Shown: positions 25,817 through 34,983, counted from the stretch's first letter. The stretch: DNA of 64,000 bases from Bradyrhizobium sp. MOS002 (GCF_003020115.1 NZ_PYFX01000014.1:1-64000); one strand, 5' to 3'. Notes: generated by a model not told the origin, from the sequence alone. Numbers and translations are program-made.

Positions 25817-26635
25817 ATGGGGGGAGAGCATATTGAGCAGGGTGGCTCCCGCAAAGTTTCGATCTTCGGAACTAAATCGCTGGTAAGCTCCGGTCTATTT
25901 CGATTTTCTTGGTCTGCCGCTGTCCGAACCCTCATCGCTCTCTTGGCATTGTTTTCGATTGCTTGGGTAGCTTCCTCCGTACCTTCCTACCTCGCTGAGC
26001 AGGATCTATCCGAAAGTGCCCGACGGATATTGACCGGGGAGAGTTATGGCGATCGCCAGTTGAGCAGCCTCAGAGCGCGCGTCGACGGGATCTGCCTCAA
26101 CTGTGTTAGATCGCTCGCCTTTAACGATCTCGTCGTGATCAGGTTGAAACTGGCCGAGAGCAAATTTAGTGAGACAAGTGCTGACCTCGCAACAACCGCG
26201 GATGCTGCTCTTGCACGATTTCCAGCCGGTTCTTTCCTTTGGCTCGTTAAGTACTGGCTCCAACGTCAGTCCGCTGCGGGAGGCATCAGCTCACGTGATC
26301 TCTCGATGCTGCGGCAGGCGTATCAGCTTGGTCCGAACGAAGGGTGGATCGCCGTCCGAAGGAGTCCGCTTGTCCTGAGCTCCTTCAACTCCTTGCCCCT
26401 GGACCTGCAGGGCCGGGCTTTAGCCGAGTTCGCGGACCTCGTTCGGGGAGGTCTGTATCTTGACGCGGCGAATATCCTAGTAGGTCCGGGGTGGGCGGTT
26501 CGTGAACAATTGATGAATCGGATTGCATTAGTGCCTGATGGCGATCGCGTGACGTTTGCTAAAATATTGCGATCTAGGGGCTTGGACGAGATTACCGTCC
26601 CAAGTGTAAGCGACAAACCAGCGCGTCCATTTTAA
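25817..26635 (+). CDS. Membrane-anchored helical protein of the EPS locus
   Basis: This 272-residue protein starts eight bases after the exoP-like gene. One membrane span near residues 35-55 (TLIALLALFSIAWVASSVPS) is followed by a helical domain outside (LSSLRARVDGICLNCVRSLA, then LVVIRLKLAESKFSETSADL and LSMLRQAYQLGPNEGWIAVR). Two close cysteines (CLNC) might form a disulphide. The layout matches the protein at 14684: an anchor, then one TPR-like hairpin containing (L/G)xPN/H. No enzyme motif is present. The exact start is uncertain: GGGGGAGAG lies just inside the ATG at 25817, so an internal ATT at 25832 is possible. Confidence 0.68.
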   Translation: MGGEHIEQGGSRKVSIFGTKSLVSSGLFRFSWSAAVRTLIALLALFSIAWVASSVPSYLAEQDLSESARRILTGESYGDRQLSSLRARVDGICLNCVRSLAFNDLVVIRLKLAESKFSETSADLATTADAALARFPAGSFLWLVKYWLQRQSAAGGISSRDLSMLRQAYQLGPNEGWIAVRRSPLVLSSFNSLPLDLQGRALAEFADLVRGGLYLDAANILVGPGWAVREQLMNRIALVPDGDRVTFAKILRSRGLDEITVPSVSDKPARPF

Positions 26636-26839
26636 GACGTCGTGGGGAAGTATCGGTCAGCCGGAAGCGTTCCCTGCACTTACTTTCTCATCGCAGTCGA
26701 ATCGTTGCGGGAATGGGTTCGTTGGGCTTATCGGCGGAAAAGGTCGATGAGTTTCTGGACGAGTTAGGGTTACCTGAGAGGCAATCTTGAGTCGCCCGGT
26801 ATGTTGAGCGATGATTAAAATCAAATGTCGGGCATGCAT

Positions 26840-27739
26840 ATGACGAAGAAGGCTAAAGGCATACTTCTGGCAGGGGGCACGGGCACACGCCTCTACCCAG
26901 CAACACGTGGCGTCAGTAAGCAACTTATGTGCGTTTACGACAAGCCGATGATCTACTACCCGCTCTGTACGCTAATGCTGGGGGGCATTGTCGATATTCT
27001 CATTATTACGCGGCCGGACGATCAGGCGCAGTTCACGCGTCTCCTCGGCGATGGATCGCAGTGGGGTATCAATCTGACTTATGCGGTTCAGGCAGAACCG
27101 AGAGGAATTGCCGAAGCGTTTATTGTTGGAGAATCCTTTGTGAATGGATCCCCATCGATACTCGCTTTGGGCGACAACATCTTCTACGGCGAAAGCTTCG
27201 GCCATACCATGCAACAGTTGGCTGCAGTAGAAATCGGAGCATCAATTTTTGCATACTATGTGAAAGATCCGGAACGATATGGCGTTGTCGAATTCGATGA
27301 TCAGGGTCGGGCGGTAAGCCTTGAAGAGAAGCCCCTGAAGCCGAAATCGTCATATGCTATCACGGGTCTGTATTGTTACGATCAGCAGGCGTGTGATATT
27401 GCACGTTCGCTTGCGCCATCCGCTCGCGGCGAACTAGAGATCACCGCGATGAATCAATGGTACCTATCCCGCGGGTCGCTCCGGGTGAACGTGCTCGGAC
27501 GTGGCATTGCCTGGCTTGATACGGGAACCCACGACGCTCTGCTTGAAGCTAGCAATTTCGTGGCCACTATCGAGCGGCGGCAGGGGCTGAAGATCGCAGC
27601 TCCCGAGGAGGTGGCGTATCGTCGCGGTCTAATCGACAAAGAGCAAATGCTGCGGCTGGCCAACGATCTGCGTACTACCGAATATGGGGCGTATCTTCTG
27701 AGGCTAGTACACTCGGAGAAAAGGTACATAAGCGAATGA
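26840..27739 (+). CDS. rmlA: Glucose-1-phosphate thymidylyltransferase
   Basis: RmlA makes dTDP-glucose from dTTP and glucose-1-phosphate, the first step to dTDP-deoxy sugars. The ~299 residues have the nucleotide-binding start GILLAGGTGTRLYPATRG, then KPMIYYPLCTLMLGGIVDIL, EPRGIAEAFIVG, LALGDNIFYG, and the metal/sugar segment WLDTGTHDALLEAS. One small oddity is KQLMCVYDKP where most have KQLLPVYDKP. The start is set at the ATG 26840, with two more in-frame ATGs upstream from 26825. Its 3' end overlaps the aminotransferase by 4 bp. RmlB lies 24 kb away; RmlC and RmlD are absent, so the pathway probably ends in an amino sugar. Confidence 0.95.
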   Translation: MTKKAKGILLAGGTGTRLYPATRGVSKQLMCVYDKPMIYYPLCTLMLGGIVDILIITRPDDQAQFTRLLGDGSQWGINLTYAVQAEPRGIAEAFIVGESFVNGSPSILALGDNIFYGESFGHTMQQLAAVEIGASIFAYYVKDPERYGVVEFDDQGRAVSLEEKPLKPKSSYAITGLYCYDQQACDIARSLAPSARGELEITAMNQWYLSRGSLRVNVLGRGIAWLDTGTHDALLEASNFVATIERRQGLKIAAPEEVAYRRGLIDKEQMLRLANDLRTTEYGAYLLRLVHSEKRYISE

Positions 27740-28887
27740 GAGACACCTTTTTGGTTTTCGGTGCGCCAAACATTGCGCAGGAAGAGATTAAAGGCCTTAC
27801 GTCGATTATGGAGAGTGGCTGGTTGGGCACGGGGCCGAAGGTGGCTCAATTCGAGAAGGAGTTTGCCACGTACAAGAGTGCAACAAATGCCGCGGCGGTA
27901 AATTCCTGTACCGCGGCGCTACATTTGAGTCTCCTTGCTGCAGGGGTCGGACCGGGAGACGAAGTTGTCACTACCCCGATGACGTTCTGCGCGACTATCA
28001 ACGTGATTGTTCACCTGGGGGCTGTTCCTGTCCTCGCCGATGTCGATCCGATTACATTCAATATAGATCCGACGGAAGCTGAACGACGAGTTACCTCTCG
28101 AACAAAGGCGATCGTCCCGGTTCATTTTGCCGGACGACCGGCGAATATGGACGCGATATTAGCGATTGCGGCTCGCCACCAATTAAAAATAGTAGAGGAC
28201 TGCGCTCACGCCATCGAAACCGAGTACAAGGGGCGTAAAGCAGGTACTATCGGTGACTTTGGCTGCTTCAGCTTTTACGTCACAAAGAATATTGTAACGG
28301 GAGAAGGTGGCATGGTCATTTCTTCGGCTGCGCTCGACCACGAGCGCGTCAAACTGCTTAGCCTGCACGGGATGAGCCACGACGCCTGGAATCGGTTCGG
28401 CGCTAGCGGGTACCGCCATTATCAGGTTGTGGAGGCGGGCTACAAATACAACATGATGGACCTGCAGGCGGTGATTGGTATCGAGCAGCTTAGAAAGGTC
28501 GATCAGTTTTGGAACCGTCGGCAGGAAATCTGGCTCCAGTATCAAGCTGCCTTCGCCGACCTCTCTGTTGGTCGTCCCGCACCAATCGAGGAGGATGAGC
28601 GCCACGCCTATCATCTCTACACTCTTCTAATCGACGAGGAAGCGGCAGGGATCTCGCGTGACGAATTTCTTGTTGAAATGCGAAATAAAAAGATCGGGGT
28701 TGGAGTTCATTACCTAAGTATTCCGGAGCATCCTTTCTACCAGGAGCGATATGGGTGGAATCCTGATCATTATCCTCATGCCAAGAGAATTGGTAGGCAG
28801 ACAGTTAGTCTTCCGCTTACCTCGAAGATGTCGGATCGTGACGTTGCGGACGTTATCGAAGCAGTCCGTTCGGTCGTGACAAAGTAA
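27736..28887 (+). CDS. DegT/DnrJ/EryC1/StrS family sugar aminotransferase
   Basis: This 383-residue PLP enzyme transfers an amino group to a keto sugar nucleotide. The key residues are in place: Lys184 in YVTKNIVTGEGG forms the Schiff base, Asp155 in VEDCAHAIE binds the pyridine nitrogen, and the substrate-loop elements LGTGPKVAQFEKEFA and TFCATINVIVHLGA are normal. The end has HYLSIPEHPFYQ. It overlaps rmlA by ATGA-type coupling, which strongly suggests a dTDP-4-keto-6-deoxyhexose as substrate, yielding a 4-amino (or, after isomerisation, 3-amino) sugar. The exact position is not predictable from sequence alone. Confidence 0.93.
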   Translation: MRDTFLVFGAPNIAQEEIKGLTSIMESGWLGTGPKVAQFEKEFATYKSATNAAAVNSCTAALHLSLLAAGVGPGDEVVTTPMTFCATINVIVHLGAVPVLADVDPITFNIDPTEAERRVTSRTKAIVPVHFAGRPANMDAILAIAARHQLKIVEDCAHAIETEYKGRKAGTIGDFGCFSFYVTKNIVTGEGGMVISSAALDHERVKLLSLHGMSHDAWNRFGASGYRHYQVVEAGYKYNMMDLQAVIGIEQLRKVDQFWNRRQEIWLQYQAAFADLSVGRPAPIEEDERHAYHLYTLLIDEEAAGISRDEFLVEMRNKKIGVGVHYLSIPEHPFYQERYGWNPDHYPHAKRIGRQTVSLPLTSKMSDRDVADVIEAVRSVVTK

Positions 28888-28930
28888 GAAAGGAACCTGG
28901 GGTTTACAAAGGTCGAAGTTGGGGAATGAA

Positions 28931-30100
28931 TTGAAAATCGCGCATGTGATCTCGGGATTATCTCCTGAAAGCGGCGGCCCGACCGTGGCAGTGCTGGAGA
29001 TTGCTCGGTGGCAGTGTCTCTTGGGAAATGACTGCACAATTCTCACGGGAAAGGGAACCGGGCTGGGGCCCGATGCACCGCTGTACCGAACCGGCGCGGC
29101 GTTACGAGATTTCTCGACGAGCGGACCGGGCAAGTTTCGATATTTGCCCGACTTTCAAGGCTATCTTCAGGAAAGTGGTCGCAATTTCGATCTTTTCGTG
29201 CTGCACGGATCCTATCAATACGCGACGTACGCGGCTGCGAAGTTTTGCCGAAAGGAAGGCATTCCAACTATCTTCACGCCTCATGGATCTCTGGATCCGG
29301 CCGTGAGAGCTAAGCATAAGTTCAGAAACGTTTTGGTTGATGTTGTCTACCACGATCGCGTGATCCGGAACGCGAGTGCCTGGCACTTCACGAGCGAACA
29401 GGAGCGGCTAGCTTGCGAGCGAAAGATCTGGAGAGAATCGTTCGTCGAGCCTCTTGCGGTGGACACCGACAGCATACCGATCGGCAGCCCGACGGGCAGA
29501 TTTCGCGCCAGATATAAGATTGACGCGGACGCAACCGTCTTGCTTTTTTTATCGCGGATCACCCGCAAGAAGGGGATTGATATCCTTCTCGATTCATTCC
29601 GACGCCTGGCTGGCCAATCCGATCACATATTCCTGGCTCTGTGCGGGCCGATCGACGACGACATGAAGAGTGAAGTCCATGCGGCAGCCGATGATCCAAA
29701 TCTCAAGAGGAAAATGGCCGTTACAGGACATTTGATGGGGCAAGAAAAGGACGACGCGTTCTTCGACTCCAACTTTTTCGTCCTTCCAACCTATTCCGAG
29801 AATTTCGGCATTGCAGCATTCGAGGCCCTTGCATATGGTCTGCCTCTCATCACAACGACTGGAATGAACTTCCACGCCCAGCTTGCACAAAGTGGTCGCG
29901 CGATGATTGTCGAGCCAACTAAGGATTCCTTCTACCGTGGTTTGGCCGATGCCCTGAGCGGAAGATGGACACCCTCAACTCGAATTCAAGAAACGCGCGA
30001 TTGGCTCGGAGTAAATTTTTCCTGGCGCAGCCGTGCTGACAGCCTAACGAAGCAATACCAAGACGTCGTGAATGGGAGCAGGGGTGAGCGGTGCGCGTGA
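28931..30100 (+). CDS. Glycosyltransferase family 4
   Basis: This GT-B retaining glycosyltransferase of about 389 residues has the N-terminal KIAHVISGLSPESGGPTVAV with the GGP loop. The C-terminal nucleotide-sugar domain has FLSRITRKKGIDILLDSF and the EX7E-type end NFGIAAFEALAYGLPLITT. It adds one sugar to the growing lipid-linked repeat unit on the cytosolic face. The TTG at 28931 with GGGGAA five bases upstream is preferred because the protein then starts (M)KIAHV as is usual; the TTG at 28919 is the alternative. It lies 43 bp after the aminotransferase. Confidence 0.9.
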   Translation: MKIAHVISGLSPESGGPTVAVLEIARWQCLLGNDCTILTGKGTGLGPDAPLYRTGAALRDFSTSGPGKFRYLPDFQGYLQESGRNFDLFVLHGSYQYATYAAAKFCRKEGIPTIFTPHGSLDPAVRAKHKFRNVLVDVVYHDRVIRNASAWHFTSEQERLACERKIWRESFVEPLAVDTDSIPIGSPTGRFRARYKIDADATVLLFLSRITRKKGIDILLDSFRRLAGQSDHIFLALCGPIDDDMKSEVHAAADDPNLKRKMAVTGHLMGQEKDDAFFDSNFFVLPTYSENFGIAAFEALAYGLPLITTTGMNFHAQLAQSGRAMIVEPTKDSFYRGLADALSGRWTPSTRIQETRDWLGVNFSWRSRADSLTKQYQDVVNGSRGERCA

Positions 30101-30153
30101 CCCTCATCCATTGTCCGTTCACCTTCGGCCAACTCGATTTGAAGCGAACATGA
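30091..30153 (+). other. 20-codon frame bridging two glycosyltransferase genes
   Basis: GTG at 30091 opens VRVTLIHCPFTFGQLDLKRT and stops at 30153, overlapping the end of the upstream gene and, as ATGA, the start of the next at 30150. It reads like the N-terminus of a glycosyltransferase cut short. It may be a deletion scar now used for translational coupling. Confidence 0.4.
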
Positions 30154-31073
30154 TTTCATTGGCGGTCATTGTGCTTACGCACAACGAAGACAAGCATATT
30201 GCTAGGTCGCTACAATCGGTTAGACCGATTGCTAGTGAAGTTTTCGTTATCGACTCAGGATCTCAGGATCGAACGGTTGACATTGCCCGACGAGAGGGGG
30301 CGACAGTGCTGACGCATCCGTTTGTCAACTACGCTAAACAATTTCAATGGGCGCTGAACAATGCGGCGATACAGGCCGATTGGGTTATGCGGCTCGATGC
30401 GGATGAAATAGTCGAACCAGATCTTGCGGGTGCACTGGCTGCAAAGCTGCCCTTGCTTCCACCTGAAGTCACTGGGATTAACCTGAAGCGCAAGCACATC
30501 TTTATGGGTCGCTGGATCCGGCACGGCGGACGGTATCCACTAGTTCTATTGCGGGTTTGGCGGAGAGGTGCCGCAGAAATTGAGGACCGCTGGATGGACG
30601 AGCATATGGTCCTGAAGAGCGGGAGGGCCGTCGTGATAGATGGCGGCTTCGCTGATTGCAATCTTAACGACCTTACGTTTTTTACGACAAAACATAATCG
30701 GTACGCGACGCGCGAGGCAATGGATGTTTTGATTGAAAAATACGGGTTACGGGTCGGCGACGTCCGGATGACGACGAAGTCAGTTTCGGCTCAAGCCGCA
30801 ATCAAGCGCTGGACGAAAGAGAAGATCTATAACCGGTGTCCGTTTTGGCTCAGTGTGACCGGATATTTCCTCTATCGTTATGTGATTAGGCTCGGTTTTC
30901 TCGACGGGAGAGAGGGCCTCGTTTATCATCTCTTGCAGGGTTTTTGGTATCGGTTTTTGGTGGGAGCTAAAGTTATGGAATATGAAAAACTTCTTTCTAG
31001 TGCCACCAATAGAGAGGAGGCGGTGCGCGAACTTGCAGGCTTGACCGGCTATGACGTCTCGGACCTGAAATAG
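30150..31073 (+). CDS. Glycosyltransferase family 2 (WaaE/KdtX-like)
   Basis: This 307-residue GT-A enzyme has the start ISLAVIVLTHNEDKHIARSL, the segment VFVIDSGSQDRTVDIARREG, and the metal-binding DxD as MRLDADEIVEPDL. The features RHGGRYPLVLLRVWRRG and YNRCPFWLSVTGYFLYRYV are typical of the WaaE-type group that adds glucose to lipopolysaccharide core or EPS. The ATG at 30150 is the likely start; upstream residues (from 30072) overlap the previous gene and are not conserved. Hydrophobic C-terminal helices suggest membrane association. Confidence 0.9.
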   Translation: MISLAVIVLTHNEDKHIARSLQSVRPIASEVFVIDSGSQDRTVDIARREGATVLTHPFVNYAKQFQWALNNAAIQADWVMRLDADEIVEPDLAGALAAKLPLLPPEVTGINLKRKHIFMGRWIRHGGRYPLVLLRVWRRGAAEIEDRWMDEHMVLKSGRAVVIDGGFADCNLNDLTFFTTKHNRYATREAMDVLIEKYGLRVGDVRMTTKSVSAQAAIKRWTKEKIYNRCPFWLSVTGYFLYRYVIRLGFLDGREGLVYHLLQGFWYRFLVGAKVMEYEKLLSSATNREEAVRELAGLTGYDVSDLK

Positions 31074-31145
31074 GTTGGAGGGAATGTGTTCGATATGTCA
31101 CTTATTTATATCGTAGCGCCACAATCCCCAGATTAGGCAAAGCCT

Positions 31146-31883
31146 GTGAATTTCATCAAAATAAGAAAGGCGGCCCGTGCGCTCGGCAGTGGTCGGGAAC
31201 GTCGTGCTTTAATGCGCGGTGTTGCTGCCTCTTTCGAACATTCCCATGTACTCAAAAAGCTTCCATCCGCGGGAACGATTATTGATGTCGGGGCCAACAG
31301 GGGACAGTTCATTCTTGAAGCGATCAAATGGCATCGGAAAGCCAATGTAATTGCGTTTGAGCCTTTGGCATCGGAAAGATCGTTACTGCACTACGCAATG
31401 TCGGGTTTTTCGAACCTGACGGTGCATGGTGTGGCGCTGGGCGATCAAGATGCAAGCGCACACTTTCACGTGTCTTCCTCGGCCGATAGCTCGTCACTTC
31501 TCGAGCAGACGATCCTCCAAAGAAAAACTTTTCCAGGGACTGAAAATGTTGGTCAACTGAAGGTCGCAGTCCGCCGATTCGACCAGATCATAGATCCTGC
31601 CACTCTGACCGGTCCCGTCATCTGCAAAATCGACGTACAGGGCTACGAACTGAACGTGCTGCGAGGCTTTGGGGAGATTGTGGACGATGTGGACTACTGG
31701 ATTATTGAGCTGACAAACCGTCCATTTTATCGGGGGGCTCCGAATAGCGCCGATGTTATCGCGTATCTTGCAGCACGTGGTTTTGGAATCATGGGCATCT
31801 ACAACATGTTTGAGCAGGATGGACTAGGTTTGCAGGCCGATTTTCTTTTTAGCCGCAATCATCCCGAAGAGGTAGAGCGGTGA
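31146..31883 (+). CDS. FkbM-family methyltransferase
   Basis: This SAM-dependent methyltransferase of 245 residues starts at GTG. Motif I is TIIDVGANRGQFILEAIKWH, followed by VIAFEPLASERSLLHYA (acidic residue binding the ribose of SAM), VALGDQDASAHFHVS and VICKIDVQGYELNVLRGFGE, the FkbM core D-V-x-G-x-E-x-x-V. In polysaccharide loci FkbM enzymes usually O-methylate a sugar, which can cap or decorate the chain. It overlaps the next gene by GTGA (31880-31883), so the two are co-translated. Confidence 0.92.
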   Translation: MNFIKIRKAARALGSGRERRALMRGVAASFEHSHVLKKLPSAGTIIDVGANRGQFILEAIKWHRKANVIAFEPLASERSLLHYAMSGFSNLTVHGVALGDQDASAHFHVSSSADSSSLLEQTILQRKTFPGTENVGQLKVAVRRFDQIIDPATLTGPVICKIDVQGYELNVLRGFGEIVDDVDYWIIELTNRPFYRGAPNSADVIAYLAARGFGIMGIYNMFEQDGLGLQADFLFSRNHPEEVER

Positions 31884-32992
31884 GGCTAGCGTACCTGTAC
31901 GAGTATGACGCCTCTAATCCGGCCGTCCAGTCAAGTCGCCCCTTCTCTATATTGCGCGAACTAAAGCGGCGCTTCGAAGTTGTGGAATATTTTCCCGTCA
32001 GCAATGTTTCGCGTCGACTGTTGGGGCCGAAGAAGTTGTTGCATGCGGTCTTGGGAGCGGAGCATCATCTTGAACGGGAATGGCTGTCTTTGAAAGAGTA
32101 TGCATGGAGAGCCAATGCGTTTCTGGCGCGCGAGAAGCCGGATGCGATTTTTTCGCCGAGCCAGATCATCCCGACGTATCTAAGTTCATCTGCAAAGCTT
32201 ATCTACTGCAACGACGCCCCTTTTGGGGCAATTGCAAATTATTATCCGAACTTTAGCAATCTTTCGGCGGAGTATGTGAAACAGGGATATAGGCAAGAAT
32301 ATTTGTCTCACCGCAATGCGGATCACATAGTTTACCCGTCCGAGTGGGCGCGGGATTGCGCAGTTCAGCTTCATCGGGCCGATACAAGGAAGTGCAGCGT
32401 ACAATCCTTCGGAGCCAATCTGCCCTATGAACCCTCTTGGGCGCAGGTCAATGAAGCAATCGATAGACGTAAGGGCCGCCAGAGCGTTGTTCTGACAATG
32501 ATCTCCTCCGATTGGGAGCGAAAGGGAGGGCCTTTCGCTCTAGCGATCGTTAATAAGCTCAACGATCGAGGTATCGTCGCAAGATTGAGGGTAGTTGGAG
32601 ACGCGCCACCAAATCTTGAAAGAGTTGAAGCTTTGGGCAGGATCAACAAATGGACAGATGAAGGCGCTGTTCGCTTTAGGAATGCGATGTTCGCGTCCGA
32701 TTTCGTGATTATGCCATCGATTGCAGAAGCCTATGGTATGTCGTTATGGGAAGGTGCAGCTCATGGGCTTCCAATGATCGGACGCGCGACAGGCGGAATA
32801 ACCTCGATCATCAAGAACGGTGAAAGCGGACTTCTGTTTTCGATGGATGCGAAGCCGGACCAGATCGCACGTTGGGTCGAAGAGTGCCTTAGCGGGAGCG
32901 CCTATCGCCAGTTCTGCGAATGCGCATTCGAGGAATATCGAAGTCGTGGAAATTGGAAGACGTTCGTCGATCGAGTTTTCGGAGGCGGATAG
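31880..32992 (+). CDS. Glycosyltransferase family 4
   Basis: This is a 370-residue GT-B glycosyltransferase. N-terminal domain: RLAYLYEYDASNPAVQSS and EKPDAIFSPSQIIPTYLSSS. C-terminal domain: LTMISSDWERKGGPFALAIV, DFVIMPSIAEAYGMSLWEGA, AHGLPMIGRATGGITSII, the normal donor-site E-x7-E. Translation starts at GTG overlapping the stop of the FkbM gene, and the following acetyltransferase begins on the very next base after its stop. It would add a sugar to the repeat unit. Substrate is not predictable. Confidence 0.9.
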   Translation: MRLAYLYEYDASNPAVQSSRPFSILRELKRRFEVVEYFPVSNVSRRLLGPKKLLHAVLGAEHHLEREWLSLKEYAWRANAFLAREKPDAIFSPSQIIPTYLSSSAKLIYCNDAPFGAIANYYPNFSNLSAEYVKQGYRQEYLSHRNADHIVYPSEWARDCAVQLHRADTRKCSVQSFGANLPYEPSWAQVNEAIDRRKGRQSVVLTMISSDWERKGGPFALAIVNKLNDRGIVARLRVVGDAPPNLERVEALGRINKWTDEGAVRFRNAMFASDFVIMPSIAEAYGMSLWEGAAHGLPMIGRATGGITSIIKNGESGLLFSMDAKPDQIARWVEECLSGSAYRQFCECAFEEYRSRGNWKTFVDRVFGGG

Positions 32993-33661
32993 GTGAGCTT
33001 GCTGCGAACAATTCTGATGGCCTCTTTGACGCCCTTGCCGAGCAAATTAAAGATTGCCGTTTATCGCCATGTGTTTGGCTTCGACGTTGCAGCGGATGCT
33101 CGGATCGGATTTTCACTCATCACGTGCTCGAACCTATCGGTGGGAAGCGGCGCCGGCATAGGCCATATGAACGTGATCAAAGGAAACATGGCGCTCAGGA
33201 TGGGTGCCAGATCGTCGATTGGTCAATTTAACTGGATTACTGGTGGAAACACGGATCCTCGCTATTTTCGCGACTTCGAGCGCAGTTCAGAACTCGTGCT
33301 CGGAGACGACTCGAGCATCACATCACGCCATATTTTCGACTGCACGGACAGCGTCGAGATCGGTAACTTTACCACCATTGCCGGGTACCGGAGCTCGATC
33401 ATCACTCATGGCATCGACTATCGCGCCTCGCAGCAGAGTTGCGGCGGCATAAAAATCGGCGACCGCTGCTTGATTGGCAGCAATTCGGTCATCTTGATGG
33501 GCGTTTCACTTGCAGACAGGAGCATCGTTGCTGCGGGAAGTGTTCTGACAAAGTCGACTGATTCGGAGTTGGGGTTGTGGGCGGGGGTGCCGGCGCGTCG
33601 CACGAAGGATCTTACCGGAGAGGAGGGCTACTTCCGCCGGGAGAACGGGCATATTTACTAG
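32993..33661 (+). CDS. Hexapeptide-repeat acyltransferase (WbbJ/CatB-like)
   Basis: This 222-residue left-handed parallel beta-helix acetyltransferase has hexapeptide turns through most of the chain: VGSGAGIGHMNVIKGN, IGQFNWITGG, VEIGNFTTIAGYRSSIITHG, IKIGDRCLIGSNSVILMGVS, DRSIVAAGSVLTKS. The catalytic His is probably in IITHGIDY. It uses acetyl-CoA to O- or N-acetylate a sugar. The gene starts immediately after the stop codon of the preceding glycosyltransferase (no gap), so it belongs to the operon and is its last member; the next gene runs in the opposite direction. Confidence 0.9.
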   Translation: MSLLRTILMASLTPLPSKLKIAVYRHVFGFDVAADARIGFSLITCSNLSVGSGAGIGHMNVIKGNMALRMGARSSIGQFNWITGGNTDPRYFRDFERSSELVLGDDSSITSRHIFDCTDSVEIGNFTTIAGYRSSIITHGIDYRASQQSCGGIKIGDRCLIGSNSVILMGVSLADRSIVAAGSVLTKSTDSELGLWAGVPARRTKDLTGEEGYFRRENGHIY

Positions 33662-33744
33662 TGCCGGTGGGCTGTCGTATGGTTGCAGGTGACGCAGAAT
33701 TTATCAAACAGCCGTTGAATGATGGATCTAAAACTAGATGAGCG

Positions 33745-34983
33745 CTACGGCGAGAGGTCATCTCTCGCGTAGTGAGTGGTGGGCGGAGCGCTAGCGATAA
33801 ATGCTGCACGATTTCGTTCGCTCAAAGCGATAGCCGAAGACGCAGGGGCTGGAATGTTGGTGAAGAGTATCATCAGCATAAGGAGTCCCAGAGGATCGCC
33901 GAAGTTTAGATAGTTCGGCTGGAAGGCGAACGGAACAGCGTTCGCTATGAGGCCAGCTAAGAGAATCGACGAAAGGTGCCTGGTGTCGGGGCTCTGAGAG
34001 TATCGAGCCGTCTGAAAGAGTTCCATCGACCGTAGCGCGATCAGCACCGCAAAAAGCACTAGACCAATCAAGCCCAACTCCTCGATCAGCGTCAGGAGAC
34101 CGCTATGAGATATGAGCTGTGCTTCGACCGTCGCGCGAAATCCGGAGCCAAGCAAGGGATGCTCCAAAATGCGCGCATAACTTGCGTCCCAAAGCTCGGT
34201 CCGACCACTAATCCCGCCCTCCGTGAGGGAGCGTTCGCCTTCACCTGCAATAAAGCCGACCAGGGGTGTTTCCGACAGCACCGCAATGACTACGGCAGCG
34301 CCAATAACGGCAAGCAGTGCCTTGCGTGGAGAGTGACTGGCGCTGAAAACCCAGAACGCTGCAATAAATAGGATTGAGCCCAGCACGGAGAACCTGGAAT
34401 CAACAATTACTCCAATTGCAATTGCAGCGCCGCAGATCGGCCACCGAACCCAACTCGCCCACGCCGCGGCTAGAACGGCGATCACGAAGATCCAGGTTCC
34501 CATAATATTGGGGTGGATGGCGCCGACGTAACGGTCCTGTAGCTGCTTGGTGGCGACAAAAAATATGAGCATCGGTGCAAGTACGAGGGAAGTAATACGA
34601 AAGATGCGCAACCAGTCGATCGCCTCTAGTCGGAGCATGCTGATCAGCAACAAAATGAACATAAAGATGCTGGCGTAAGTCAGCGACACCTCGGGCAGTG
34701 CGGACAATGAGGAATTGAGAACCAGATACAAAGCGAGGCTAACGCCGAAAAGAAAGGCGCGAGTCTTGACTACTCGGAAACGCCCAAGCAGAGCGGCTGC
34801 AAGGACTAGGGCTAAAAGGCCAGCCAATTGCCAAGAGCGCGCGGTCTCATAAACCAGTTCTGCGTCATCCGCGTTCTCGCCGCGAAAAAATGGAATTACA
34901 TTGCTGATTAGGGCAAAACTGATCGAGACCCAGATGGCTGCGATCCGCATTTTGGCGGCGCGTTGGGTTATTAGGATAGGCAT
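33745..34983 (-). CDS. O-antigen ligase/polymerase family (Wzy_C) protein
   Basis: This 412-residue polytopic protein has about 11 spans. The periplasmic loop has the family signature GRTELWDASYARILEHPLLG followed by SGFRATVEAQLISHSGLLTL, with the conserved Arg and His. It is the third polymerase/ligase-like gene in the window and the most canonical in size. It is probably the Wzy for this EPS unit, or a second polymerase for a side branch. It runs opposite to the glycosyltransferase operon, and a ~330-bp gap separates it from the divergent gene at 35321, which likely holds promoters for both. Confidence 0.88.
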   Translation of the reverse strand: MPILITQRAAKMRIAAIWVSISFALISNVIPFFRGENADDAELVYETARSWQLAGLLALVLAAALLGRFRVVKTRAFLFGVSLALYLVLNSSLSALPEVSLTYASIFMFILLLISMLRLEAIDWLRIFRITSLVLAPMLIFFVATKQLQDRYVGAIHPNIMGTWIFVIAVLAAAWASWVRWPICGAAIAIGVIVDSRFSVLGSILFIAAFWVFSASHSPRKALLAVIGAAVVIAVLSETPLVGFIAGEGERSLTEGGISGRTELWDASYARILEHPLLGSGFRATVEAQLISHSGLLTLIEELGLIGLVLFAVLIALRSMELFQTARYSQSPDTRHLSSILLAGLIANAVPFAFQPNYLNFGDPLGLLMLMILFTNIPAPASSAIALSERNRAAFIASAPPTTHYARDDLSP

